Source: Torymus aiolomorphi (Eukaryota; Arthropoda; Insecta; Hymenoptera; Torymidae). From it: a stretch of DNA of 64,000 nt. The stretch is from the NCBI GenBank assembly GCA_036365515.1, contig CM070874.1, positions 220,704,942-220,768,941 of the forward strand, read 5' to 3'. Shown here one piece after another: positions 1 through 12,172 of the stretch; within the stretch, counting starts at the first letter, position 1, and each line of letters begins with the position of its first letter. A model generated the notes under the pieces. That model was given only the letters and a program-made list of their open reading frames with translations, was not told the DNA's origin and ran no database searches. The position numbers and the translations under genes are program-made.

Positions 1-119
1 TTTTAGAAGCTATTTGAAACATTAGTGCAGTCAAGAATTTTTTAGAAAGGAGAATACATGGAAAGGGAAGGTGGTAAAGATAAAGGTATAGGATAAAAAA
101 CGAGAACGAAAAAAATAAC

Positions 120-191
120 GGCCCAGGTCGGGCTCGAACCGACAATCTTCTGCATACCGGACAGCTACGCTACCATTTGCGCCACTAGCAT
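120..191 (-). tRNA. tRNA-like unit, copy 1 (probably pseudo)
   Basis: On the minus strand the block has an A-box-like TGGCGCAAATGG, a four-pair D stem, a four-pair anticodon stem, a five-pair T stem and an intact B box GGTTCGAGCCC. The acceptor 5' strand (atgctag) does not pair with the 3' strand (ctgggcc), so this copy is unlikely to be a working tRNA. The anticodon loop CCGGTAT would give GGT (Thr) but lacks the conserved T33. Confidence 0.4.
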
Positions 192-545
192 GACGATCCT
201 TTCACGACCCTGATCGCTACTCATTGTTCTCAATCTATTTTCTCAAATCCCCCCGTCTGCATTATTTCAGCCGAAGCAGACAATATTATATTTAATCAAT
301 TGAAGGAAATGCCCGTCGATTTTATGTTAATTTTAATAATGAATCTAACGGCTATTCGGGCAAAGATAAGAAAAGTAACTAACTTATCAAGCACTTTCTT
401 TATATGTGTTTCAATACATCTTTAAATTTTAGAAGCTATTAGAAATATTAGTGCAGTCAAGAATTTTTTAGAAATGAGAATACATGGAAAGGGAAGGTGG
501 TAAAGATCAAGGTATAGGATAAAAAACGAGAACGAAAAAAATAAC

Positions 546-617
546 GGCCCAGGTCGGGCTCGAACCGACAATCTTCTGCATACTGGACAGCTACGCTACC
601 ATTTGCGTCACTGATGA
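546..617 (-). tRNA. tRNA-like unit, copy 2 (probably pseudo)
   Basis: This is the same tRNA-like block as copy 1, inside the second direct repeat unit. The T arm and B box are kept. The D arm reads TGACGCAAATGG, one change from the A-box consensus seen in the other copies. The acceptor strands do not pair well. Treated as a repeat-borne pseudo-tRNA or SINE head. Confidence 0.35.
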
Positions 618-1062
618 TCCTTTCACGACCCTGACCGCTACTCATCGTTCTCAATCTATTTTCTCAAATCCCCCCGTCTGCATTATTTCAGCCGAAGCAG
701 ACAATATTATATTTAATCAGTTGAAGGAAATGCCCGTCGATTTTATGTTAATTTTAATAATGAAACTAAACGGCTATTCGGGCAAAGATATTCTTGACTG
801 CACTAATGTTTCAAATAGCTTCTAAAATTTAAAGATGTATTGAAACACATATAAAGAAAGTGCTTGATAAGTTGGTTACCTTCCTTATCTTTGCCCGAAT
901 AGTCGTTAGATTCATTATTAAAATTAACATAAAATCGCCGGGCATTTCCTTCAATTGTTTAAATATAATATTATCTGCTTCGGCTGAAATAATGCAGACG
1001 GGGGGATTTGAGAAAATAGATTGAGAACGATGAGTAGCGGTCAGGGTCGTGAAAGGATCGTC

Positions 1063-1135
1063 ATCCCAGTGGCGCAAATGGTAGCGTAGCTGCCCGGTAT
1101 GCAGAAGGTTGTCGGTTCGAGCCCGATCTGGGCCG
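1063..1135 (+). tRNA. tRNA-like unit, copy 3, best preserved
   Basis: The acceptor strands ATCCCAG (1063-1069) and CTGGGCC (1128-1134) form five pairs but the outer two positions mismatch. The D stem is GCGC/GCGT, the anticodon stem CTGC/GCAG (1090-1093/1101-1104) and the T stem GTCGG/CCGAT. A and B boxes are intact, and a run of five T (1138-1142 region) follows within a few bases, as expected for a pol III terminator. The putative anticodon is GGT (1096-1098), but position 33 is C instead of T. It could be a tRNA-derived SINE head or pseudogene; a working tRNA-Thr is less likely. Confidence 0.45.
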
Positions 1136-1390
1136 TTATTTTTGTCGTTCTCGTTTTTTATCCTATACCTTTATCTTTACCACCTTCCCTTTCCATGTAT
1201 TCTCCTTTCTAAAAAATTCTTGACTGCACTAATGTTTCGAATAGCTTCTAAAATTTAAAGATGTATTGAAACACATATAAAGAAAGTGCTTGATAAGGCA
1301 GTTACCTTCCTTATCTTTGCCCGAATAGCCGTTAGATTGATTATTAAAATTAACATAAAATCGACGGGCATTTCCTTCAATTGATTAAAT

Positions 1391-1849
1391 AAAACTATTT
1401 AAAATTATGATTATATTTTAAAGCATCTATAATATAATATTTCCATATTTTCTTTATTGGCAGTAGCAACACATGTTTTCAATTTAAAATTTGGTCTGTT
1501 ACAGGGTATACAATTTTATAATTTGACTATAATATTGTACAACGAATGTTCATTGTTTATGTAAATGAAAAAAATGACAAAACGTAAATAACTTGTTTGA
1601 AAATTAAACTCTCACATCAAGGAATAGGTAATTAAATCCGTAAATATCGATAATGTAATCAGTCTGTTAAAGAAAATAAATAAATAGGAATCACGCGCGT
1701 CATGTACTTAGCGACGCTCGGCAAATAGAAACTATAAAAATGCTATGCAAATAGAACACTTGCCGAGCTGATGTTTCCCCCAGCCTTCACCAGCTAGAGG
1801 CAGTGTCACACGTCATACTGATCGCGATCATATAGTACCTATAATGGGA
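1391..1849. other. AT-rich gap without recognised gene
   Basis: No open frame or RNA gene could be supported. A POU-type octamer ATGCAAAT lies near 1743 and a GC-richer stretch runs from about 1690 to 1845. No function is inferred. Confidence 0.5.
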
Positions 1850-3403
1850 GGCGCATATTTAGCGTAAAATACACTTTGTTCAATTCGCATAAACGGAAGA
1901 CATTTATCGATAGATTTTTTCCTGCTTTTTCCAATGTTCCTATTACTTTTACTCCGAAGCAATACTTCCTTCTGGTCGAAAATTCAAGTTGTCAGTTCAG
2001 AGTCATTTTTCACAAAGTATATCATGTTTTTGTTTCAAAATGCATTTTACCATTCGAAAGTAGAATTCTTAAGCTACAAAACCCTCATTTTTTGAGTTCG
2101 AGAAATGAAGGGTTCAACAGTAACAAAGACAGCGACGAGCGGCCGCACGCGCTCTTCACGCTGCGCCCGAGCGAGCTCCATACTAATAAATGTAGTGAAC
2201 CATTTCGGTTTTTCGTACTGAAAAATATCATTAACAATAAAGCCTCAAACATCATTTTTATTAGTAGGTCACAAATTTAACTTTCAATCCTGTTAATTTC
2301 TAATTTTTTTTAATTTTTATTCGAATAGGTATGATACAATTGGGAAGTTCCTGATACTGAAAATCGTTTTAGATCTAACTTCCCAGTATCTGCTAGTAAT
2401 TTGACATAGTGAAACGATGGAGTTTCAGGCACTGTTTTTACTGAATCTAACCGTTGTTTTAGTTTATGTATAGTTTTTAAATATTCATCTTTTGATGAAA
2501 AGAAGCAAACAATATTTTCAAAATATTGTTACCCTCTCGTAAAGATCTTGTGGCGTTGGTATATAATTATCGGATACTTCCCGCAAACTTGCCCGCTTAG
2601 CATTACTTTTTACGAAAGTCCCAATTCTATCACATCCATTTTCTCCGTGAGCAGTCCGATGACAATACCATTTTAACAGAAAAATCTTCATAGTGATGAA
2701 GAAGATTCTAGAAGTTGTGTATATTTTCTAAACATTTACTTCTTTAACGAAATCAAAAAATTTTTTAATGTAATTAATTATTATTTCTTGGATTAGGTAA
2801 AGTGCTACGGCATCGTGAATTAAATTGTCTGAAAAAATTATCATTCTTTTGCGTTCAATTTTAGAATCCGATCTTTTATGGTAAATGACTATTGTCGTCA
2901 TACTACATTGATTATTATTATTATAGTAAAATTATTGCGCCACATATTATCCAATGAAAGCATAGTTTTCTGAAAAACCTAGAGAAATTAAAAATTCTAA
3001 AAAAGTGAAATATATAACCTATATTAATAAAAATTATGTTTTAGAGCCCGCTGGGGCGGAGCGCGAAGAGCACCCGCGGCCGCTCGCCTCTTTTTTAATC
3101 TTATTACTTTTGAATCCTTCATTTCTCCAACTCAAAAAATTAGGGTCTTGAAGCTTAAGAGTTGTACTTTCCAATGGTAAAATGCATTTTGAAAAAAGAA
3201 CATGATTTACTGTGAGAAAAATGACTTTGAACTTTCAACTTGAATTTCCGACAAGTAGAAAGCGTTTCGGAGTAACAAACATAGCACCATTGGAAAGAGT
3301 AGGAAAAAGTCTATCGATATATGTCTTTTGTTTTTCTTTTAGAGACTCCGCATGCAATTATAAGCGATTTAAACAGAGCGTATTTTACGCACAAAAATGC
3401 GCC
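1850..3403. mobile_element. Foldback element A, ~340-bp inverted arms
   Basis: The left arm (1850-2178) and right arm (3044-3403) are imperfect reverse complements. Both start ggcgca...tacgc/gcgta outward, share a central reading aaaatgcattttaccatt, and end inward in a GC-rich tract with a NotI-like gcggccgc. The 865-bp interior (2179-3043) is AT-rich and has no convincing coding capacity. The structure fits a non-autonomous TIR or foldback transposon; no transposase and no clear target duplication were seen. Open frames within the arms are by-products of the repeat. Confidence 0.75.
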
Positions 3404-3454
3404 GCGTGCGCCTGCTGGCCCGCTTCTGCGGCGGACGCCCTCACATGTTCGAGG

Positions 3455-3497
3455 TTCGAGCGTAGCGGACTCACGCGAGCCAGCGGCAGCCGTACGG
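3455..3497 (+). repeat. GC-rich dispersed motif, copy 1
   Basis: A stretch starting ttcgagcgtagcggactc and continuing with cgcgagccagcggcagcc recurs at 4658-4700 with a few substitutions and, more distantly, at 4538-4568. It lies directly outside foldback element B, so it may be part of a larger unit interrupted by that element. Confidence 0.6.
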
Positions 3498-3500
3498 CTG

Positions 3501-4458
3501 CACAGTGGGACAAACGGGACCCTCGGCTATCAAAATTCTCCTCCGGCTGAAATCACAACTAATTCAAAATTTTTTTCGATGAAAATCTTCCTTATTCCGA
3601 ATACCATGAGGTGTGGTTGCACTTTTTTGACATGGGAAAATTTACCCATACGACTACACCATGGAAAGTAAAAAAACTGAAAATTTTTGATAGAACACTA
3701 GGTTTCGGAATTTTTTGATAAAAAGTAACAAATAAATTAATACCAATTATAGAAACGTGATCTATACATAAAAGACTGACTGAAATAATTTTTTCCGATT
3801 CCAATATTTGTTTTTGACTATGTTAAAGGTTGGATACGATAACACAGGCAAACGAAAAAAATAAACAAGTGTCTAGAGAATATGAAAGTCTGAATTTTTG
3901 ATAACTGACTGGTATATCTTTTTATTTTATGACTCGCTGATCACGAATCCGTTATCCATTTGACTGTAGCAAGTCGGGTTCAAGGTCATTTGAAGGTCGA
4001 AGCAATTTTTTACGCTCAAAATCTAAGTTTTCATCTTAAATTCTGAAACCGTCATTTATTTTACGCTCGAATACATGTTTTACTATGTTTTGAAAAGACC
4101 TGATAACCCCATAACCTCAATATTGAATATCAAAAATTGAAATCTTATCCAAGCTTTAACATGGTCAAAAACAAATATTGGAATCGGAAAAAATTATTTC
4201 AGATAGTCGTTTATGTATAGATCACGTTTCTATAATTGGTATTAATTTATTTGTTACTTTTTATATCTCAAAAAGTTCCGAAACCTAGTATTCTATCAAA
4301 AATTTTCAGTTTTTTTACTCTCCATGGTGTAGTTGTATGGGTAAATTTTCCCATGTCAAAAAAGTGCAACCACACCTCATGGTATTTGCAATACTATTAG
4401 TTGTGATTTCAGCTGGAGGAGAATTTTCATAGCCGAGGGTCCCGTTTGTCCCACTGTG
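3501..4458. mobile_element. Foldback element B, CACAGTGGG termini
   Basis: Inverted arms 3501-3828 and 4155-4458 are roughly 90 percent alike. They begin CACAGTGGGACAAACGGGAC and end with its complement. The similarity continues a few bases outward (gtacggc), so the true ends may lie slightly further out. The ~325-bp centre (3829-4154) is AT-rich and non-coding. The length, long TIRs and lack of a transposase fit a MITE-like DNA element; the superfamily cannot be named from termini alone. Confidence 0.8.
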
Positions 4459-4537
4459 GGCCGTACCGACTCTCTCCAATTTGCCCCGCTCCGCAGCGAT
4501 TCCAGGAACTGATCGCGCGCTGTATTATACAGTTTTG

Positions 4538-4700
4538 TTCGAGCGCCGCCGACTCTCGTGAGCTGCGTCAACCGAACCACCTTCTACCGCTTCCCACACT
4601 CCGTCTCGACTCAAGTCGCACTGATCGTGTGTATATGAATGGATATCTATATTTGTGTTCGGGCGTAGCGGAGTCGCGCGAGCCAACGCCAGCCGGGCAC
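4538..4700 (+). repeat. GC-rich dispersed motif, copies 2 and 3
   Basis: Two further versions of the ttcgagcg...gactc motif lie at 4538-4568 and 4658-4700. Open frames covering this segment on both strands follow from its high GC content in an AT-rich setting; no family was recognised. Confidence 0.5.
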
Positions 4701-4779
4701 AGGCTATCTCTTCCCGATTTTCCCACTTCGCTCCAATTTGGCGCACTTATAGCTCGTAATTTAATAGATGAGTAAACAA

Positions 4780-7230
4780 AACGCTAAAATCAACTTTTCA
4801 ATAAAAGAAATTATAATTAATGGTAAAAATTTGTTTTTTCGTTTGAGAGTAATTTTTCAAATTTTGTTTATTTCTTTTTTTGTACATTAAAACTAATGTT
4901 AGTTATACGTTAAATAATTAACGTACTTAAAGCCAAGTGAAATTATTCATAGTGTGAGAAAAGCGGCGTTAATAGTTATATTCTAGTATAGACTAAAACG
5001 TGATGTTATGTAATAGATTAATCTAAAAAATAGAAAGAGATATATGGTATTGAAATATTTTTTATGTATATTATGAAAAGGTTTATATTTTGTTAAATAC
5101 TGTTGATCTTATTTTTTCCAGAGAGAAAATCCATTTGTAAAAATAGTCGAATTTCTTTTTGTATGGATAGGTGGAGTAAATGAGATTCAAATGTAATATC
5201 AATTTTGTTAAGTGGGAGACTTTACACATCTATCGCACTAGTTTGTTCGCTGCAAAGATTGGTTCATAAATCCTAAAGATATTTCAGATGTGAATTGTTC
5301 CATTGTTTTTTTCAAATCACAATTTTCCGTGGTGATATTATATATACGATATACGTGAGTACAATCGCATTAAGATTCGGCAACAATTGAGTTTTCATAT
5401 TATTTAAAATAAAAACGACTGTAAAATCATTAGTATGTGATGAGTAGATTTCAGGATTTCAAAGAAATTTGAATCAGACAGAACTTATTGTTTCTGCTGT
5501 TGCATACATTATTAAGAATGACACCGTTATATTGTGAAATCTGATTTTCAATTGTAATTTTTCGTTTCTATAATATTGTATTTTTCGAAAAACCTCCAGT
5601 CATTGACACGACATTCCAATCTTTATGCACGAGCATTTTTTCTTTTTTAGAAAAACTAACAGGAAAATTTTTCGCCGATGTAAATGATTTTCTCTGCTTG
5701 AGTAACGTACGCTAAATTCCGTAACGTATGCGAAATGCATCTCGTAGGCCATAAATCTAATGGATGTAATCAGTACATGTATAATCATATTATTTCGATT
5801 CAGCATGCCTAAAATGCGATTTTACATATACATAAACTTTTAAAATCGCTTTTACTTCCCCTGTATAGATATATCGTTCGATACACGTGCGAAAGATTGT
5901 TCTACACTCGTGTGCTAGAATCAATACTTTCCCACTTGTATCTAAATATACTATTAAGTATAAGAAGAAACTATATTTTGTAAACTTTAATTAAATGAGA
6001 AAAAAAATTATATTAGGCGCCCCTAACAGAATGATTGGTGTTATTTTACATGGTACCATGGTCTTATACTCGTTCGCGTCAAAATAGTTTTTTTTTTTTG
6101 ACAGTTGCTTGAAACATGCATTTTTTCACGACTAAAAGCCGCATAGGAAATAGCGCATTCCGAGCATTTTTTCAAAGTTTAGCGGGAAAAAAAAATTCTT
6201 TCCCCGCTAACTTCAACGTAATTTTGTAAAATTGTTCTCTTAGTGTCAAATTTATATATTATATACTTTTTTGGCTTGTTTAGGTGATATAAGATAATTT
6301 TTAAAGTTTCAATCGTAAAATGACAAGAGTTTTACCACTTATACAAACAATTGAAAAAATTACATTTCGATTTAAAATAAATATAAGAAAGACGCATATA
6401 TTTGTAATAAGCTATGCAAATAAAAACAGAAAATGCAATGATTTGTAACTGCATAGTACATGACTGGAAATGCGCGATCCTCTATGCCTACACAACTTTT
6501 ATGCCAACAAAAAGAACCTCTCATGGATTCGTTAAAAAAAAGGTGAATACTCATCACGGAAAGTAGAGCTATTTCATACTCAGGTGAGGAGTTTTCAGCT
6601 CATTTTCTCTCCTTGTTGCACAATATGCTATTTGGATGTGCTTGTCCGTTATTAGATTTTATGGACTCGTTTCCAAACGTACAAAATCAGGTATATTATG
6701 GACACGTATATCAAAAACTAATTTGCCTTAGAGTTTTCTGAAGAACATTTTCGAGGACGTAATGGAGGTATAAAAAAATACAAAAACCAAAACAATTTTT
6801 GTTTTTTAATTAATTTCTTACAAATAGAGTATTATGGCGATGGAATAAGTTTTGGCATACTAGAGAAAAAATCGTTTTTCACACATACATTTTACATTAG
6901 CCTATTATTACGAATATATTCCTCTCTTAAAAGAATAATGGAGGAAATGTGAAGCCGAAATAAAATCATTCTGATTGGCCAAGTCAGTTTAAAAGGAGCG
7001 CCCGATTTGTCGACGGTGACGTCAGTTTTTCGCTTACGGTCTTGACTGATTGGGCCGAATAAAACCCGCAAAGTTTGGAATAATGAAATATTTAAATACA
7101 AAATATAAGTATAAATAGTATTAACCATTTGAATTGTGGTTTTGTATGACAAAAAAATATTAAAAGTTATCTGTAGTTAACAATGAAGGAGTATGAATAC
7201 TGTTCTGACTCCAGTTAAATTTCTAACCAA
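4780..7230. other. AT-rich gap without recognised gene
   Basis: About 2.4 kb of AT-rich sequence has only short open frames without recognisable domains. The one notable cluster is at 6970-7065 (possible promoter-like motifs, listed separately). Confidence 0.5.
6970..7065. promoter_or_regulatory. CCAAT/CRE motif cluster
   Basis: A palindromic CRE octamer TGACGTCA (7017-7024) lies between two inverted CCAAT boxes (gattgg near 6973 and 7047) in an otherwise AT-rich region. Clustering of this kind is typical of animal proximal promoters, but no first exon was identified nearby, so this is only a candidate. Confidence 0.2.
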
Positions 7231-7299
7231 CCAATTGCTTCCTCCTAGAGCAAGCTTTGTAATAGTACAATTTTTATAGCAACATAATGAATTATTTTC

Positions 7300-10200
7300 A
7301 TCCACAAAATTTGTGTCGAGTTAGTAAACTCTCTAGAACTGATTTTTTTCGGTATTTTTTTTGTATTTTTCTCTATTTTAGCCCATTTGCACCCCCCAAG
7401 CGAAAGGTTCCGTATCCAATTTCTTATCGCCAATTTTTTTTCAATGCTATGGCAGTATCTGGAAGAAATACCAGCCATTAAATTTGTCTTAAATTAATAA
7501 ACTCACGGGACATGATTTTTTCTCGCTATTTTAGCCCTTTTGCACCCCTGAAGCGAAAGGATCCGGTTCGAATTTCATATCGCCAATTTTTTTACAATGC
7601 TAGGACAGCATCTCAAAGAAAAAGCAGCCATAAAATTTGTCTTAAATTAATAAACTCATGAGACATGATTTTTTCTCGCTATTTTTCGTAGATTTTCCGC
7701 TATTTTAGCCCCTTTGCACCCCCTAAGCGAAAGGATCCGGTTCGACTTTCATATTGCCAATTTTTTTAGAATACTGGGGCAGTATCTGGAAGAAATATCA
7801 GCGATAATATTTGTCTTAAATTAATAAACTTAAGAGACATGATTTTTTTCGCTATTTTTCGTAGATTTTCCGCTATTTTAGCCCCTTTGCACCCGCTAAG
7901 CGAAAGGATCCGGTTCGAATTTCTTATCGCCAATTTTTTTAGGATGCTAGGGCATTATCTGGAAGAAATATCAGCGATAATATTTGTCTTAAATTAAAAA
8001 ACTCACAAGACATGATTTTTCCTCGGTATTTTACGTGTATTTCCGCTATTTTAGCCCATTTCCATGCCCCAAGCGAAAGGATCCGGTTCGAATTTCATAT
8101 CGCCAACTTTTTTTTCGATGCTAGGGCAGTATCTAGAAGAAATATCAGCGATTAAATTTGTCTTAGATTAATAAACTCACGAGACATGATTTTTTCTCGC
8201 TATTTTCCGTAGATTTTCCGCTATTTTAGCCCCTTTGCACACCCTAAGCGAAAGAATCCGGTTCGAATTTCATACCGCCAATTTTTATTTAATGCGATGG
8301 CAGTATCTGGAAGAGATATCAGCGATAAAATTTGTCTTAAATTAATAAACTCACGGGACATGATTTTTTCTCGGTATTTTTCGCGTATTTTCCGATATTT
8401 TTTCCCCTTTGCACCCCCCAAGCTAAAGGATCCTGTTCGAATTTCATATCGCCAATTTTTTTTAATGCTGAGGCAGTATCTGGAATAAATATCAGCTATA
8501 AAATTTGTCTTAAATTAATAAACTCACGAGTTATGATTTTGTTGCCGCATTTTTTGTGTATTTTCCGATATTTTAGCTGCTTTGCACCCCCCAAGCGAAA
8601 GGATCCGGTTCGAATTTCATATCGGCAATTTTTTTTCAATGCTACGGCAGTATCTGGAATAAATATCAGCTATAAAATTTGTCATAATTAATAAACTCAC
8701 GAGACATGATTTTTTTCTCGGTATTTTTCGTGTATTTTACGCTATTTTAGCCCATTTGCACCCGCTAAGCGATAGGATCCGGTTAGAATTTCATATCGCC
8801 AATTTTTCTACAATGCTAGGGCAGCATCTTGAAGAAATATCAGCCATAAAATTTGTCACAAATTAATAAACTCACGAGATATGATTTTGCTGCCGCATTT
8901 TTCGTGTATTTTCATATATTTTAGCTTTGCACCCCTCAAGCGAAAGGATCCTTCTCGAATTTCATATCGCCAATTTTTTTTCAATGCTAGGGCAGTATCT
9001 TGAAGAAATATCAGCCATAAAATTTGTCACAAATTAATAAACTCACGAGATATGATTTTGCTGCCGCATTTTTCGTGTATTTTCATATATTTTAGCTTTG
9101 CAACCCCCAAGCGAAAGGATCCTGTTCGAATTTCATATCGCCAATTTTTCTACAATGCTAGGGCAGCATCTTGAAGAAATATCAGCCATAAAATTTGTCA
9201 CAAATTAATAAACTCACGAGATATGATTTTGCTGCCGCATTTTTCGTGTATTTTCATATATTTTAGCTTTGCAACCCCCAAGCGAAAGGATCCTGTTCGA
9301 ATTTCATATCGCCAATTTTTCTACAATGCTAGGGCAGCATCTTGAAGAAATATCAGCCATAAAATTTGTCTCAAATTAATAAACTCACGAGATATAATTT
9401 TGCTGCCGCATTTTTCGTGTATTTTCATATATTTTAGCTTTGCACCCCTCAAGCGAAAGGATCCTGTTCGAATTTCATATCGCCAATTTTTTTTCAATGC
9501 TAGGGCAGTATCTGGAAGAAATACCAGCCATTAAATTTGTCTTAAATTAATAAACTCACGAGACATGATTTTTTCTCGCTATTTTTCGTAGATTTTCCGC
9601 TATTTTAGCCCCTTTGCAGCCCGTAAGCGAAAGGATCCGGTTCGAATTTCATATCGCCAATTTTTATTTAATGCTAGGATAGTATCTGGCAGAAATATCA
9701 GCGATAATATTTGTCTTAAATTAAAAAACTCACAAGACATGATTTTTCCTCGGTATTTTACGTGTATTTCCGCTATTTTAGCCCATTTCCATGCCCCAAG
9801 CGAAAGGATCCGGTTCGAATTTCATATCGCCAACTTTTTTTTCGATGCTAGGGCAGTATCTAGAAGAAATATCAGCGATTAAATTTGTCTTAGATTAATA
9901 AACTCACGAGACATGATTTTTTCTCGCTATTTTCCGTAGATTTTCCGCTATTTTAGCCCCTTTGCACACCCTAAGCGAAAGAATCCGGTTCGAATTTCAT
10001 ACCGCCAATTTTTATTAAATGCGATGGCAGTATCTGGAAGAGATATCAGCGATAAAATTTGTCTTAAATTAATAAACTCACGGGACATGATTTTTTCTCG
10101 GTATTTTTCGCGTATTTTCCGATATTTTTTCCCCTTTGCACCCCCCAAGCTAAAGGATCCTGTTCGAATTTCATATCGCCAATTTTTTTTCAATGCTGAG

Positions 10201-12172
10201 GCAGTATCTGGAATAAATATCAGCTATAAAATTTGTCTTAAATTAATAAACTCACGAGTTATGATTTTGTTGCCGCATTTTTTGTGTATTTTCCGATATT
10301 TTAGCTGCTTTGCACCCCCCAAGCGAAAGGATCCGGTTCGAATTTCATATCGCCAATTTTTATTTAATGCTAGGATAGTATCTGGCAGAAATATCAGCGA
10401 TAATATTTGTCTTAAATTAAAAAACTCACAAGACATGATTTTTCCTCGGTATTTTACGTGTATTTCCGCTATTTTAGCCCATTTCCATGCCCCAAGCGAA
10501 AGGATCCGGTTCGAATTTCATATCGCCAACTTTTTTTTCGATGCTAGGGCAGTATCTAGAAGAAATATCAGCGATTAAATTTGTCTTAGATTAATAAACT
10601 CACGAGACATGATTTTTTCTCGCTATTTTCCGTAGATTTTCCGCTATTTTAGCCCCTTTGCACACCCTAAGCGAAAGAATCCGGTTCGAATTTCATACCG
10701 CCAATTTTTATTTAATGCGATGGCAGTATCTGGAAGAGATATCAGCGATAAAATTTGTCTTAAATTAATAAACTCACGGGACATGATTTTTTCTCGGTAT
10801 TTTTCGCGTATTTTCCGATATTTTTTCCCCTTTGCACCCCCCAAGCTAAAGGATCCTGTTCGAATTTCATATCGCCAATTTTTTTTCAATGCTGAGGCAG
10901 TATCTGGAATAAATATCAGCTATAAAATTTGTCTTAAATTAATAAACTCACGAGTTATGATTTTGTTGCCGCATTTTTTGTGTATTTTCCGATATTTTAG
11001 CTGCTTTGCACCCCCCAAGCGAAAGGATCCGGTTCGAATTTCATATCGGCAATTTTTTTTCAATGCTACGGCAGTATCTGGAATAAATATCAGCTATAAA
11101 ATTTGTCATAATTAATAAACTCACGAGACATGATTTTTTTCTCGGTATTTTTCGTGTATTTTACGCTATTTTAGCCCATTTGCACCCGCTAAGCGATAGG
11201 ATCCGGTTAGAATTTCATATCGCCAATTTTTCTACAATGCTAGGGCAGCATCTTGAAGAAATATCAGCCATAAAATTTGTCACAAATTAATAAACTCACG
11301 AGATATGATTTTGCTGCCGCATTTTTCGTGTATTTTCATATATTTTAGCTTTGCACCCCTCAAGCGAAAGGATCCTTCTCGAATTTCATATCGCCAATTT
11401 TTTTTCAATGCTAGGGCAGTATCTTGAAGAAATATCAGCCATAAAATTTGTCACAAATTAATAAACTCACGAGATATGATTTTGCTGCCGCATTTTTCGT
11501 GTATTTTCATATATTTTAGCTTTGCAACCCCCAAGCGAAAGGATCCTGTTCGAATTTCATATCGCCAATTTTTCTACAATGCTAGGGCAGCATCTTGAAG
11601 AAATATCAGCCATAAAATTTGTCTCAAATTAATAAACTCACGAGATATAATTTTGCTGCCGCATTTTTCGTGTATTTTCATATATTTTAGCTTTGCACCC
11701 CTCAAGCGAAAGGATCCTGTTCGAATTTCATATCGCCAATTTTTTTTCAATGCTAGGGCAGTATCTGGAAGAAATACCAGCCATTAAATTTGTCTTAAAT
11801 TAATAAACTCACGAGACATGATTTTTTCTCGCTATTTTTCGTAGATTTTCCGCTATTTTAGCCCCTTTGCAGCCCGTAAGCGAAAGGATCCGGTTCGAAT
11901 TTCATATCGCCAATTTTTATTTAATGCTAGGATAGTATCTGGCAGAAATATCAGCGATAAAATTTGTCTTAAATTAGTAAACTCACGAGACATGATTTTT
12001 TCTCGGTATTTTTCGTATATTTTCCGATATTTTAGCCCCTTTGCACCCCCCCCCCCTCCCCAAGCTAAAGGATCCTGTTCGGATTTCATATCGACAATTT
12101 TTTTTCAATGCTAGAGCAGTATCTGGAGGAAATATCAGCCATAAAATTTGCCTTAAATTAATAAACTCTCAT
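7300..12172. repeat. ~174-bp BamHI-type satellite array, ~28 units
   Basis: Successive GGATCC sites at about 7559, 7733, 7906, 8079, (8254 mutated), 8428 and 8601 are 173-175 bp apart, and the pattern continues to about 12070. Each unit holds gcgaaaggatccggttcgaa, a 'cgccaattttt' segment, 'gcagtatctggaagaaatatcagc', 'aaatttgtcttaaattaataaactcac' and 'acatgattttttctcg'. Some units are shortened to ~140-170 bp. The array ends near 12172 next to a C-rich tract (12047-12060). The many open frames here are repeat by-products. Unit length near one nucleosome repeat suggests heterochromatic or pericentromeric satellite; this is inference. Confidence 0.95.

Larger units (their letters stand above)
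1..1390. repeat. Tandem plus inverted ~426-bp repeat cluster
   Basis: Two direct units (about 1-426 and 427-791) are followed by an inverted unit (about 792-1215) and a truncated inverted unit (about 1216-1390). Each unit starts with a segment reading tttagaagctatt..., carries a tRNA-like block, and ends with a segment that includes cgggcaaagata. The switch in orientation falls near 791, where ttcttgactgcactaatg follows the truncated second unit. The fourth unit stops in an AT tract near 1390. The cluster may run off the left edge of the window. Confidence 0.85.

Noticed and set aside
1063..1135. Functional tRNA-Thr(GGT)
   Set aside because: Position 33 is C, the outer acceptor pairs mismatch, and it is embedded in a repeat with defective sister copies.
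1876..2280. 134-codon ORF
   Set aside because: It lies across the left arm and inner flank of foldback A; the mirrored arm is not conserved as protein and no domain is visible.
10024..10578. 184-codon ORF with repeated text
   Set aside because: It is a translation of three consecutive 174-bp satellite units; 174 is a multiple of three, so the frame stays open by chance.
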